This document shows, one piece after another, positions 1 through 7,537 of a stretch of DNA of 11,421 nucleotides (position 1 is its first letter; every line of letters starts with the position of its first letter). The notes beneath the pieces are model-generated. The model made no database searches. It was given only the letters and a program-made list of their open reading frames with translations, and was not told where the DNA came from. The stretch is from the NCBI GenBank assembly GCA_001970855.1, contig LSSN01003228.1, positions 1 to 11,421 of the forward strand. The letters are read 5' to 3'. The stretch is from Smittium culicis (taxonomy: Eukaryota; Kickxellomycota; Harpellomycetes; Harpellales; Legeriomycetaceae). Position numbers and translations under genes: made by a program.

Positions 1-372
1 GCGGTTGGCCTTTTTTGAACTACCAAAATTATCCAACCATACGACAGAATGATAAATAAATATAAGATAGTAACAAATTACTGGCTGATAAATTATATAT
101 ATCCAATAACAAATAAATATACCATGGCTTATCCAATCACAATTTTTAAAAAAGTTTAAGAGTGCTTGCCCCGGAAAGGGTTAAACATTCACTACTTTAA
201 CCCTTTCCGGGGCCAACACAACTTTATTTATAATCATAGTGGGATAAACCTAATTATATTTATTTATTGCTATTTTAATAGTATTAGCCAATAATTTATT
301 ATTATCTTAATATAATTTTTCAGATTCTTATTTGGTTGGATAGTTTAGGTAGTTCAAAAAATAACCAACCGC
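1..372. mobile_element. Fold-back MITE-like element with about 39-bp terminal inverted repeats
   Basis: The first 39 bases (starting GCGGTTGG, then TTTTTTGAACTACC and ATCCAACCA) recur as the reverse complement at 333-372, with small differences: two extra or changed bases after GCGGTTGG and two or three substitutions before ATCCAACCA. Inside these ends the two halves remain imperfectly complementary (for example ATTACTGGCT on the left against ATTATTGGCT in the complement of the right), down to a perfect central hairpin at 168-213. The whole element is therefore a giant imperfect palindrome of about 372 bp, with no ORF of note. This is the architecture of fold-back or MITE-type non-autonomous DNA transposons, mobilised by a transposase encoded elsewhere. 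The window begins on the first base of the left repeat, so the left flank and target-site duplication cannot be seen and the repeat might extend further left. The superfamily is not recognised. Confidence 0.82.
168..213. repeat. Perfect GC-rich hairpin at the centre of the fold-back element
   Basis: Two 18-base arms, 168-185 (GCCCCGGAAAGGGTTAAA) and 196-213, are exact reverse complements around a 10-base loop (186-195). With one bulged base the pairing continues for two more T-A pairs. The hairpin sits near the midpoint of the element. Its GC-rich core (CCCCGG, AAAGGG) stands out against surroundings of about 20% G+C. It could extrude as a cruciform or form a stable stem in RNA; which of these matters cannot be told from sequence. 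Confidence 0.85.
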
Positions 373-509
373 TGTTGAAAGGGCTAAGCAATTCAAGTTA
401 GTACATATTTTGCTGTTAAAAAATAACCTAAATACAATAAATGATTTAATAAACTAATAAAAAAAATTTCCCATCAAAATATCTATCGATAATCAAACTA
501 TATTTAGAT

Positions 510-656
510 TTAATAACTAGAGACACTCAAAGCGTATATCGCATAAAAAAGTACAGGTTTAATGAATGCATATCACGCAGCCATAAGCGTAATATACTCG
601 TTTATACAAGACATTAATGTTTTAAACTGTAAATCAAGATAATATACTTTTGCTTT
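510..656 (-). pseudogene. Coding-like island with one in-frame TGA; unrecognised, hydrophobic
   Basis: This minus-strand frame reads 48 sense or interrupted codons between a TGA at 659-657 and a TAA at 512-510, with a single in-frame TGA at codon 28. The translation has a polar first half (KAKVYYLDLQFK, then CINEYITLMAA) and, after the TGA, a hydrophobic stretch (AFIKPVLFYAIYALSVSSY) that could be a membrane segment. No ATG or splice pattern fixes a gene model. The frame differs from that of the membrane-protein segment at 691-1164. It may be a decayed exon of the same or another membrane protein, or chance: an open stretch of this length is not rare in AT-rich DNA. I do not recognise a family. 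Confidence 0.2.
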
Positions 657-690
657 TCATTTTATTTTTAATCGTTAAAAGATGCCAATG

Positions 691-1164
691 CTAAAATAAC
701 CACAAATCTCTTATAATAACTGTTAAAGCTTCATAATCAATACTGCTGTCTCAATTGTAGCTAAATAAAACGTGTGATACTTTTGAAAGGTACGGCTCTA
801 TTAAAATCTCATCTATACTTTGGATGCTAAATAAACTATTTTCTGCATTCAAAAACCAAGTATTTTTATAAATAGCATCTTCATCTGGGAATTCAGTAAA
901 AAGTTTATTATATGCTCTTCTCTTTCTCGCATAACGAAAACAATTTGCACCTACGAAAATTAAGAACGCATTTATAAATAAAAATAAAACAATATATTGC
1001 TATTAAATCAGTGAGAAAAAAAAATACAAATCTTGCCTCCCTCCTCTCACCAACAAAAAAATATTAGATTTAATAGTAATTCTTAGTCTAAGAAATATAA
1101 AGAAACCTTGTTTTTTGTGACGTTTAAACAATCTCGCCTTAACCCAAATCTGGGCTTTTATGAG
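691..1164 (-). pseudogene. Putative single-pass membrane protein segment: two exons, incomplete 5' end, broken or short 3' end
   Basis: Two minus-strand open stretches, 1164-1051 (38 codons) and 999-751 (82 codons plus TGA), are joined in phase 0 by a candidate 51-nt GT-AG intron. The join makes one continuous hydrophobic segment (NIFLL followed by QYIVLFLFINAFLIFVGA). This is a good transmembrane helix flanked by basic clusters on both sides (RLFKRHKKQG before, RYARKRR after). A polar, acidic tail follows (TEFPDEDAIYKNTWF, then SIQSIDEILIEPYLSKV) and looks like genuine protein. The frame ends at TGA 753-751. It then continues as 19 coding-like codons (DSSIDYEALTVIIRDLW and two more) to TAG at 693-691, so the TGA may be a mutated sense codon. 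No start ATG is visible; an upstream exon would have to lie beyond 1165, where only scraps are seen. I do not recognise the family. It could be a real spliced 3' gene end or a decaying pseudogene. Confidence 0.38.
1000..1050 (-). other. Candidate 51-nt spliceosomal intron
   Basis: On the minus strand it begins GTGAGAGG and ends with a strong pyrimidine tract, then CTCACTGATTTAATAG. CTGAT is a plausible branch-site core. Donor and acceptor both fall in phase 0, and removal joins two hydrophobic half-segments into one membrane helix while bypassing the TAA and TAG stops inside. The acceptor end (TTTAATAG) resembles that of the acid phosphatase intron (TATAATAG). The length is a multiple of three, so frame alone does not prove it; the in-frame stops inside do argue for removal. 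Confidence 0.42.
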
Positions 1165-1464
1165 TCAGAATAAAAAAATAATTGTGCTGTACAATAACAC
1201 AAATTTTATGTTGATCGAATCATTAGTATAGCTTTTCTTTACCTATTTTTATAGCTGGCTATTGATAAATTGCTTTTTTTGTCTAGTCACAACCTTCAAA
1301 ATAATCTAACATCTTTTTCCTACAGATATATCATTTAATATATTATTGCTTATATTTATTTCAACTCTATAGCAATAAATGACTATGGGAAAAAATAACT
1401 GCGCTCATAAACTTGATACTAATAATTAAATTCAAATAATCATACTTTAAAGTTAATTGAATAA
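1165..1464. other. AT-rich stretch with coding-like scraps only
   Basis: Between the membrane-protein segment and the 3' end of the acid phosphatase gene, the minus strand holds only short open scraps. One of about 30 codons follows a TGA near 1400 (LFFPIVIYCYRVEINIS). Another is a short ATG frame near 1311. Several GT and AG splice-like dinucleotides are present, but no combination gives a convincing upstream exon. The stretch must hold the 3' end of one gene and, if the segment at 691-1164 is real, its missing 5' part. Confidence 0.3.
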
Positions 1465-1470
1465 TTTATT
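1465..1470 (-). terminator. Candidate polyadenylation signal AATAAA for the acid phosphatase gene
   Basis: A minus-strand AATAAA lies about 54 bases beyond the acid phosphatase stop codon, a reasonable 3'-UTR distance. In DNA this AT-rich such hexamers are common by chance, so the assignment rests on position only. Confidence 0.3.
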
Positions 1471-1523
1471 AAATAAAGACCCGCTTAAACCAAAAAAAGG
1501 CTGTAATTTAAATTTATAGTAAT

Positions 1524-3095
1524 TTATATAGCACATTGTGTAGCTGGATCGGTGATCTGTCTTTTGCTCAAAAAATCAATAAAGGTACTATAGTCGCACG
1601 AGTTCATGTCGCACCACGGCTCACTTGAGCCATCTTCACCTAGAACTCTCAAAACTTTGTTGTTGTAAATAACGCGAACACTCAATTTACCGCTACTTTT
1701 GTTTTTCCAGGCTTCAACCAAAAGGTTTGATGAGTGAGGAGGAAGGAAAGTTTCAGGAGTATCTCCCAACAATGTGAAAACAATATCGTTTATTGCACTG
1801 TCGCGCGCTGAGTACAAATAAAACTTTGGTGATCTCTTTCTGTGGTTCCTCCTGCCCTTGCTATTTCTAACCGCCTCCTCTAAATCGCGTTTAAAATCTG
1901 AAACGAAAAATCCTTGTAGCACAATGTTATATTCCGGCGAATGCTGGCTCATTGTTTTTTGGAAAATGTACTCCCAATTCATACCTGCTCTGAATGCTTT
2001 ATACATATCATCAGTTGCACACTCGCCCTTCGTTTTGCATGGCTTAGGAAGGTTGTGGCATACCCTTGTCTGCAACAAATCGAGATATACTGCCCTTGTT
2101 CTAACAAATACTGGATCTTTCGTGTCTGTACTAAATAGTGTGTTCATAAACGAAATATATTCAGGATTTTGACTTAGATACTCTTTATATTCGTCAGATG
2201 CTTGTATTACATCAGAAAAATATTGCGCTTTGGGGCAGGCTGAAAAATTGTCAAACATATCTTCCTTTTCAGCTGGAAGATAAAATGAATTGATTATAAC
2301 ATCCGTATCATTTCCTGTTACTGGATATAGCCCAGAAAGGAAAAAATTAGCACTCTGAAGAGACCTCCTATTATAGTTATTATTTAAAGAAGTTATAATA
2401 AAATATGAATAATATGTTATACTATTTGGTATTATAAGCCATCAGGATATTATGGTTTTTTAAATTAAATCTGATTCTCATAATTATTTCTAGTATACAT
2501 TAATTTTCACCATTTTATATAAAATGATTTCTTACTCTAAGCTATTTATTCTAACTTTAAGCTGGTTTGGATTCCTAAGAGTAGGGTTCAAGAACCCGAG
2601 CTTATCAACGTATACGCTACGGATGGCTTTTCCCAAATCTAGCGACATCAAACCTCCCTTCTCTGTCAGACCACCAGCGATACATTTATCAGTGGTCGGC
2701 ATTTCTGCTAACGATCCCTCAACCAAACGATCTGTAGTGCTATTAACCATAGTACTGGTCATCGGCCTTAAAATCGAATTATACTTGGATAGATTACAGA
2801 AATTGTACAAATCCCCTTCATTTTCTATAAAGAAAAAGGGGGCACGATCTCCGTGTCTAGCTACCATTTGCACAGATATTAGCTCACTATTTTTCAAAGG
2901 TGTGTATGTACTAGCATCTATGAAATTTGCCTGACAGTAGTCATAAACACCTGAATAATCATTGAGAGAATTGTAAATTTTATTAAAACTATCACTGAAC
3001 ACGGAATTGACGGGAGATCGATTTGATCCTCCAGTTGAAACCCCATTAGCATAACCAATTATGGATAATGTTGATACGATTAGTACGCTCTTCAT
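1524..3095 (-). CDS. Secreted histidine acid phosphatase, two exons, second active-site His replaced by Arg
   Basis: The join of 3095-2536 and 2367-1524 encodes 467 residues. Residues 1-18 (MKSVLIVSTLSIIGYANG) are a signal peptide. The family hallmark is ARHGDRAP at 79-86, with His81 the expected phosphate-accepting nucleophile of branch-2 histidine phosphatases. LTEKG (143-147) and VRINSLE followed by RSLQSA (181-193) match the usual LTxxG and VRSTDxxRTLxSA blocks, and the junction GLYP (199-202) is typical. The second motif, normally S-[GA]-H-D, reads SARD at 373-376: the proton-donor Asp376 is kept but His is Arg375 (codon CGC). LPPHSSNLLVEAW further on is also typical. Ten cysteines (54, 100, 138, 231, 290, 297, 303, 439, 444, 465) and about six N-glycosylation sequons fit an extracellular or lumenal enzyme; there is no C-terminal membrane anchor. 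The length fits lysosomal and secreted acid phosphatases. The ATG is the first in frame, has A at -3, and directly precedes the signal peptide. Exon G+C is about 40%, double that of its flanks. The substrate is unknown; weak or lost activity is possible. Confidence 0.9.
2368..2535 (-). other. 168-nt GT-AG intron in the acid phosphatase gene
   Basis: The minus-strand donor is GTAAGAAATC, straight after TTAGA, and the acceptor is CTATAATAG before GAGGTCTC. Splicing rebuilds a Glu codon (187) and gives LE-RSLQSA, exactly the spacing of the conserved family block, with no residue gained or lost. The interval is markedly AT-richer than the exons and carries in-frame stops. Its length is a multiple of three. 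Short ATAAC words near the 3' end could serve as branch sites. Confidence 0.85.
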
Positions 3096-3150
3096 CTTTT
3101 ATCAATAATATATCTTTGAATCTTTATGAAAATTTTTATTGTTTTTATCT

Positions 3151-3166
3151 TATATATATATATATA
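3151..3166 (-). promoter_or_regulatory. (TA)8 tract, possible TATA-type core promoter of the acid phosphatase gene
   Basis: An uninterrupted TA dinucleotide tract lies 56-71 bases upstream of the acid phosphatase ATG, followed downstream (minus strand) by an A-rich leader. If it acts as a TATA element, a 5' UTR of a few tens of bases would follow. It may equally be a simple microsatellite. Confidence 0.35.
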
Positions 3167-3418
3167 ATAAAATGACATTTTTTAAACTATTTATACATTT
3201 AAACGATGCACTATTGACTTTTGTAAGCCTCACACTTTTTATTATATATTTTTATAATTAATTAATTTTTTTCATATATACATTTTTTATTTTAAATAGT
3301 ATACTTGATGCCCATTAATGATTTTTTATGTAAACTCTTTTTAAAGAAAACCTATTTTTTTGTTTAAATAAAGTCTTGTTGATCTAAGTTTAATCTTTAA
3401 TATATTTTGAGTGCCTGA

Positions 3419-3556
3419 TTAATTTTGATAATTACACTCTCTTCTTTTTTTGTACAAATTTACTTGTATTTTTTTTTCATTCCACGCTGACGCATATTTT
3501 CTAACAAGCTTTTGCGACCCTTCAATAGCATTTTCAGCTATAAATCTTGTTACAAA
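3419..3556 (-). pseudogene. Coding-like 3'-terminal island, 45 residues, unrecognised
   Basis: Reading from a potential acceptor (TATATTAG just upstream, AG at 3558-3557), 45 codons run to a TAA at 3421-3419. The product starts FVTRFIAENAIEGSQKLVRK and ends in a very basic tail (KKIQVNLYKKRRECNYQN). Base composition is richer in G and C than the flanking DNA and amino-acid use is balanced, both suggesting real or formerly real coding sequence. No ATG is present, so it would be a last exon. I could not find a donor upstream that joins it in phase. It ends about 320 bases upstream of the acid phosphatase ATG, so it may be the remains of a neighbouring minus-strand gene. No family recognised. 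Confidence 0.28.
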
Positions 3557-3662
3557 CTAATATAAAGCTAATCAACCTGTTAAAAAGTGATCTTTAATAG
3601 TATAATTTTAGCAAATCATCTCATAAATAAAGTTACGCATCCTCATTTAAACAATCTTTATT

Positions 3663-3686
3663 ATTAATTTATTAATTTATTAATTT
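3663..3686. repeat. Short tandem repeat, 8-bp unit ATTAATTT x3
   Basis: Three exact head-to-tail copies of an 8-base unit, in intergenic AT-rich DNA; a simple microsatellite. Confidence 0.8.
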
Positions 3687-3788
3687 ATTTTATTAGTGCC
3701 TATATCCTAAGAATATATATAGCATGGTATTTACTGATATATACTAATGATTTAACACAATTATAGATGTACAGATAGTTTAAAATAT

Positions 3789-3938
3789 TTAGATTTTGAA
3801 ACAAAAATCGAATCTTGCCTTAAAGTACCTATTCAGGTTGGTGGATAAATAATTTGATTTTCCTATTATGAAAAAAGCAGCTTATACAAGTTCCAAGATT
3901 TTCAGATCTCTTATTAGATAAACCTTACCTAACTTGTA
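3789..3938 (-). pseudogene. Coding-like island with one in-frame TAA, unrecognised
   Basis: A minus-strand frame between two TAA codons reads YKLGKVYLIRDLKILELV, then one in-frame TAA, then AAFFIIGKSNYLSTNLN and RYFKARFDFCFKI to a final TAA (50 codons in all). Composition looks protein-like on both sides of the internal stop, as expected of a gene broken by one substitution. There is no ATG. A possible donor (AATAG followed by GTACTT) lies inside, but I found no in-phase partner linking it to the island at 3419-3556. It may be an older part of the same lost gene. An open stretch this short can also arise by chance. Confidence 0.2.
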
Positions 3939-4289
3939 TTATTAATAACTAGATTTAAATTTACTTTAGATCAGTAGTAACCTGTAAGTATCTTGAAATA
4001 TATATTAAAAACTACTTTACTTCCAAAATAATTCAATCAGAATAAATGTTTATAATCTGAGAAAAGTTGAAAGAATATTCCAATAATCTGTAAAGATCAA
4101 TACTAAAATTTGCTAAATTAAATAATACCAAAAGAATAAATGTTAAAGCCAGAAAATCTTCCACGAGAGACAAGATTAGAAGATCGAGAGGAAATGTAGA
4201 GAATATATTAAATCGTGGGTAAAAAATAAATAATATTACTACTGAAATATAAAATATCAACTATCAATGAACATTAAGCATACAAATTA

Positions 4290-4720
4290 TATTTTTTTAA
4301 AGGAGATTTGGATCAAGATTGTTTTTAACGAATAAACCACAGCTAAAAGAGGATATCAACTTGATTATAATTTAAAACAAAAAGAAAGCGTCAATATTTG
4401 GCAAATATTAATAAAATAAAAAAATGATAGCTTTTTTTTCATATTTATTCAATATAAAGTAAAATTTAAAAAAGAAAAACTCATCGTGTCGATTTATTGA
4501 GCCAACAGGAATTCTCAATAAATAGAACCATTTACATTTAGAATCTTCAAATTAATAATTATAAATCAAGCTCAGCTATTAAAAAAAGATATTTAATAGC
4601 TAATTTAATAGGAATTTAAAGAATATACGATCGATTGCTATAAAAATTCTGCCTGATAGACGTGAATATTTAAAGATTTTTGAATACGAATCAGATAAAG
4701 CTTTTTTTAATTAAAGTATT
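4290..4720 (+). pseudogene. Possible relic of decayed coding sequence, unrecognised
   Basis: On the plus strand several short protein-like stretches follow one another in different frames. KGDLDQDCF is followed after a TAA by RINHS (near 4305-4345). IEPFTFRIFKLIIINQAQLL lies around 4520-4590. NLKNIRSIAIKILPDRREYL and FEYESDKAFF lie around 4610-4715. They are separated by TAA and TGA codons and frame changes. This is what an old transposon ORF turning AT-rich would look like, but each piece is short enough to be chance, and no reverse transcriptase, integrase or transposase signature can be identified. Confidence 0.2.
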
Positions 4721-5259
4721 ATAATTAAAATTTTCACCTTTGGTAAAAATATTTAAAATTTTATTTTTACCTTGATCCTAAGTTTGGATGAAAATTCATT
4801 CTAATTTATAGCTCAATTTTCGCCAATTGCTTATACGAAAGTATTAGAATCATTAATAGCTAAATTAAAAGAATCAGAATAAAGCATAATAGAAAATGTT
4901 AAGATAAAGTAAGGTGAATTATTAATTATTTATCACACAAAATTCAAATAAAAAATTTTCAATGGTAGTACAGCTATTTTCAATAAAAGATATAGTATTC
5001 CTTTCTTTGATTTTAAGCATGTATATTTTTATTTTTTGAATATTTTGTTCTATTTTTGCTGATATGGTTGTATTTTGTTATGACATGTATAATAATAATT
5101 ATTATAATAATTTGATTTATGAAGAAAGTACTTTTTAGAGCATCTAATAAAACTAATATTACTAAAATTATATTGACTTTTATAACCCGTTATTTATATT
5201 ACAACTAATTTTTTTTTTTTGATGTTACTGAAATCTTATTTAATTCTATTATTTGAAAA

Positions 5260-5315
5260 ATGTTATAATTATATAAATGTTATAATTATATAAATGTTAT
5301 AATTATATAAATGTT
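5260..5315. repeat. Tandem repeat, 17-bp unit, three exact copies plus partial
   Basis: The unit ATGTTATAATTATATAA occurs exactly at 5260, 5277 and 5294, with the first five bases of a fourth copy at 5311. Each unit holds the palindrome TATAATTATA. Perfect conservation in otherwise eroded DNA points to a recent slippage expansion. Confidence 0.92.
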
Positions 5316-6532
5316 TTAATTTTTACGGTAAAAAAATCTGTCAATTTTAGTTTAAATTTGGTTTAAAAATGATATAAAATAATATCTATACTGTACCGAA
5401 ATAAAAAATAGCTCTAATTTTGTTTGAAAAGATATAAATTATGGGGTAGATTTCATAGGAAAATCTGTCAGAAACGAATCATTTTCAGTTATATAGATTT
5501 TAAAAGGCTATATTGTACTAACCTGATTAAAATGAAAAAAAATATATTACTTTTTTAGTAGCAAACTTGAAATGAAATGATTTTTTACGACGAAAAAAAT
5601 CATTATTGGTTTATTTACAAGAAATATAAACTCTTTGTATTTTTTTATCTAAATTATTATTTCAAGGTATTTTTAATTATTATATTCTATTATATCTTAT
5701 ATTACTTTATTTTTAAATTTTTTTATGGCTATTATAATTAGCCACAATTTAAAATTAGGATTTATTATTATAAATTTGATAGAGAAAATATCTATTAAAG
5801 AAACTGAAATCATTAAAAAAATATATATTAATAAAAAAAAACTAAAAAATTCGTGAATTTTACATATAAAATACTTATTGTACTTATAAATCGAAAAAAT
5901 ACATTAAAAAATATAAAATAATAGTTTTATTAGAGAAATAAATATAAATAAGGCTAACAATATTTAATTATATACTACAAATACATTTAAAATTTAATTC
6001 TATATATTTTTAGATAAGCTATTTTTTATTAAATTTGTAAAAATTTATAGCTAAATTCTCTAAAGTTCTAAAAAAATCAAAGATCAGAGTGTATGATGAT
6101 ATTACTGAAGGTGGGTTTTAAATATTGCTACTAAAAAATCCACAAAAAATTTTTTTCTAGTTTTTAAGAATAATTTATATATCATGTAATTTTTTATAGC
6201 TAATTAAATGTAGGTATATTTGAGCTTAAGATTAGATATTCAGCTTGCATAAAAAAACATTGGAATATGCGAAAAATGAGGAACAATTAAAAGATTTTAA
6301 AGTTAAAATATTAATAAAAACAAATTAATTTTTAATCATATATGTAAATATATAGTATTGATTTAATTTCATCGAAATCATTGATCGGTAAAATAAATCT
6401 CTAATAATCATTAAAATCGCCCTTTTATTCCTAAAGATTGTATAAAATATAGTCTTAGATCCGATTTATATCGACTAAAATAATTGACAACTTTAGAGAA
6501 AAACTATTATCTCTGAAAAATTAAAAATTTAA

Positions 6533-6838
6533 TTTAAATTATTAGATATTATTCAATATTGGAACGCGGGATATTATGCTTTAGAGTCAATAATTAGGAA
6601 AAAATTTTTGATTGAGAGAATGAATTTACTTTCAAAATCATGTATTTTTAGTAATAATCTCATTCTAACGACGAAAATTCTATCTAATCCTATCAAATTT
6701 TCTATATATTTATTTTTTAGTTTTAAATTTCTACCAAGATCTCATATATTAATAATTGTGATAAATAAGATGAAACTTTTTTTATCACAAATATCAAATA
6801 TTATTTGTGAGACTTTTATAAATATATACTCTATGTAA
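6533..6838 (+). other. Longest open frame in the AT desert (101 codons), doubtful
   Basis: After a TAA at 6530-6532 the frame stays open to a TAA at 6836-6838. The first part (QYWNAGYYALESIIRKKF) includes the unusually GC-rich spot GGAACGCGGG and looks protein-like. The first ATG is well inside (near 6620), and the rest is dominated by Ile, Leu, Phe, Ser and Asn as AT-rich random sequence would be. At this base composition a frame of this length is moderately unexpected but not decisive. It could be a relic of a transposon ORF. No motif recognised. Confidence 0.2.
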
Positions 6839-7514
6839 GCAATTATTTATTATTTTATATGTTATAATTTATAGTGATTACTAGTTTATTGAGATTTTTT
6901 ACAATATTTTATATTTTGGGTTTATTTTAGAGATAATATATAAACTGTTGATGTCAATAAAAAATAAAACGGTGCTGAAGGGATATTTACTTAATTTATA
7001 ATTTGATTATTTAAAGTTCTAAATAGATTTTACCACTAGGAGTTTATTTCTCTTGCTTATATTATTGTCTATTTAGCTAAATAAATATACTTTAATTATT
7101 TTGCTTTATTAAAGGTTAGATATCCCTTTAGAGTTTTTGTTAATTGAAGATGGTTATATTTCCTATTTTTTTTTTTGAAATCTCGGGAATTTAACACGCT
7201 CAATTGCTGAGAAAATCTTCATTCATTTGTCTATATAATGTCTTCTTAAAATGACGATATATAGTTTATAATAAAAAAATGTGCTTATTTTATGAAAAAA
7301 AATTTTATATTTGTCAGTTACATAGATTTCTGACTAAAAATTAGAATCCATTGAACTAAAAAAATTTATTTCCTGTCACAGTAATTCATATCGACATTAA
7401 TCCAGAAAAATTAGTAGATAAATCGTCGTGAGTATTGAAAAGTATTAAGAGATGGTTTATAATTAAAATTAAATAGGTATCCACTTCTAATTATATTTAA
7501 TCTTATCAAAAAAA

Positions 7515-7537
7515 CCACTAATATTCAATAATAGTGG
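7515..7537. repeat. Small inverted repeat (hairpin)
   Basis: CCACTA at 7515-7520 is complementary to TAGTGG at 7532-7537. With one mismatch the stem extends to 11 pairs around a one-base loop. Isolated in the AT desert, with no adjacent gene; significance unclear. Confidence 0.4.

Noticed and set aside
1..372. CRISPR repeat or bacterial terminator as an explanation of the GC-rich hairpin
   Set aside because: No direct repeats with spacers exist, and the hairpin is the centre of a palindromic transposable element in a eukaryotic setting.
1524..1540. A C-terminal membrane anchor exon of the phosphatase supplied by the helix at 999-930
   Set aside because: The only GT near the phosphatase 3' end is in the wrong phase for that helix, and the stop codon follows the last family cysteine as in unanchored members.
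1858..2172. Plus-strand open frames (104 and 65 codons) opposite the acid phosphatase exon 2
   Set aside because: They lie antisense to a gene with clear family motifs and have no recognisable features; shadows.
2524..2934. Plus-strand 136-codon frame opposite acid phosphatase exon 1
   Set aside because: Antisense to the catalytic exon; its length is explained by the coding composition of the opposite strand.
1524..3095. Two separate genes, one ending at 2532 and one starting at 2258
   Set aside because: The lower half lacks a signal peptide and nucleophile motif, the upper half lacks the proton-donor motif, and splicing restores an exact family block between them.
4033..4260. 75-residue very hydrophobic minus-strand ORF
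   Set aside because: At this AT content such a frame is expected about once by chance in the window. The opposite strand reads equally well as a basic peptide, and no start context, splice or motif supports either.
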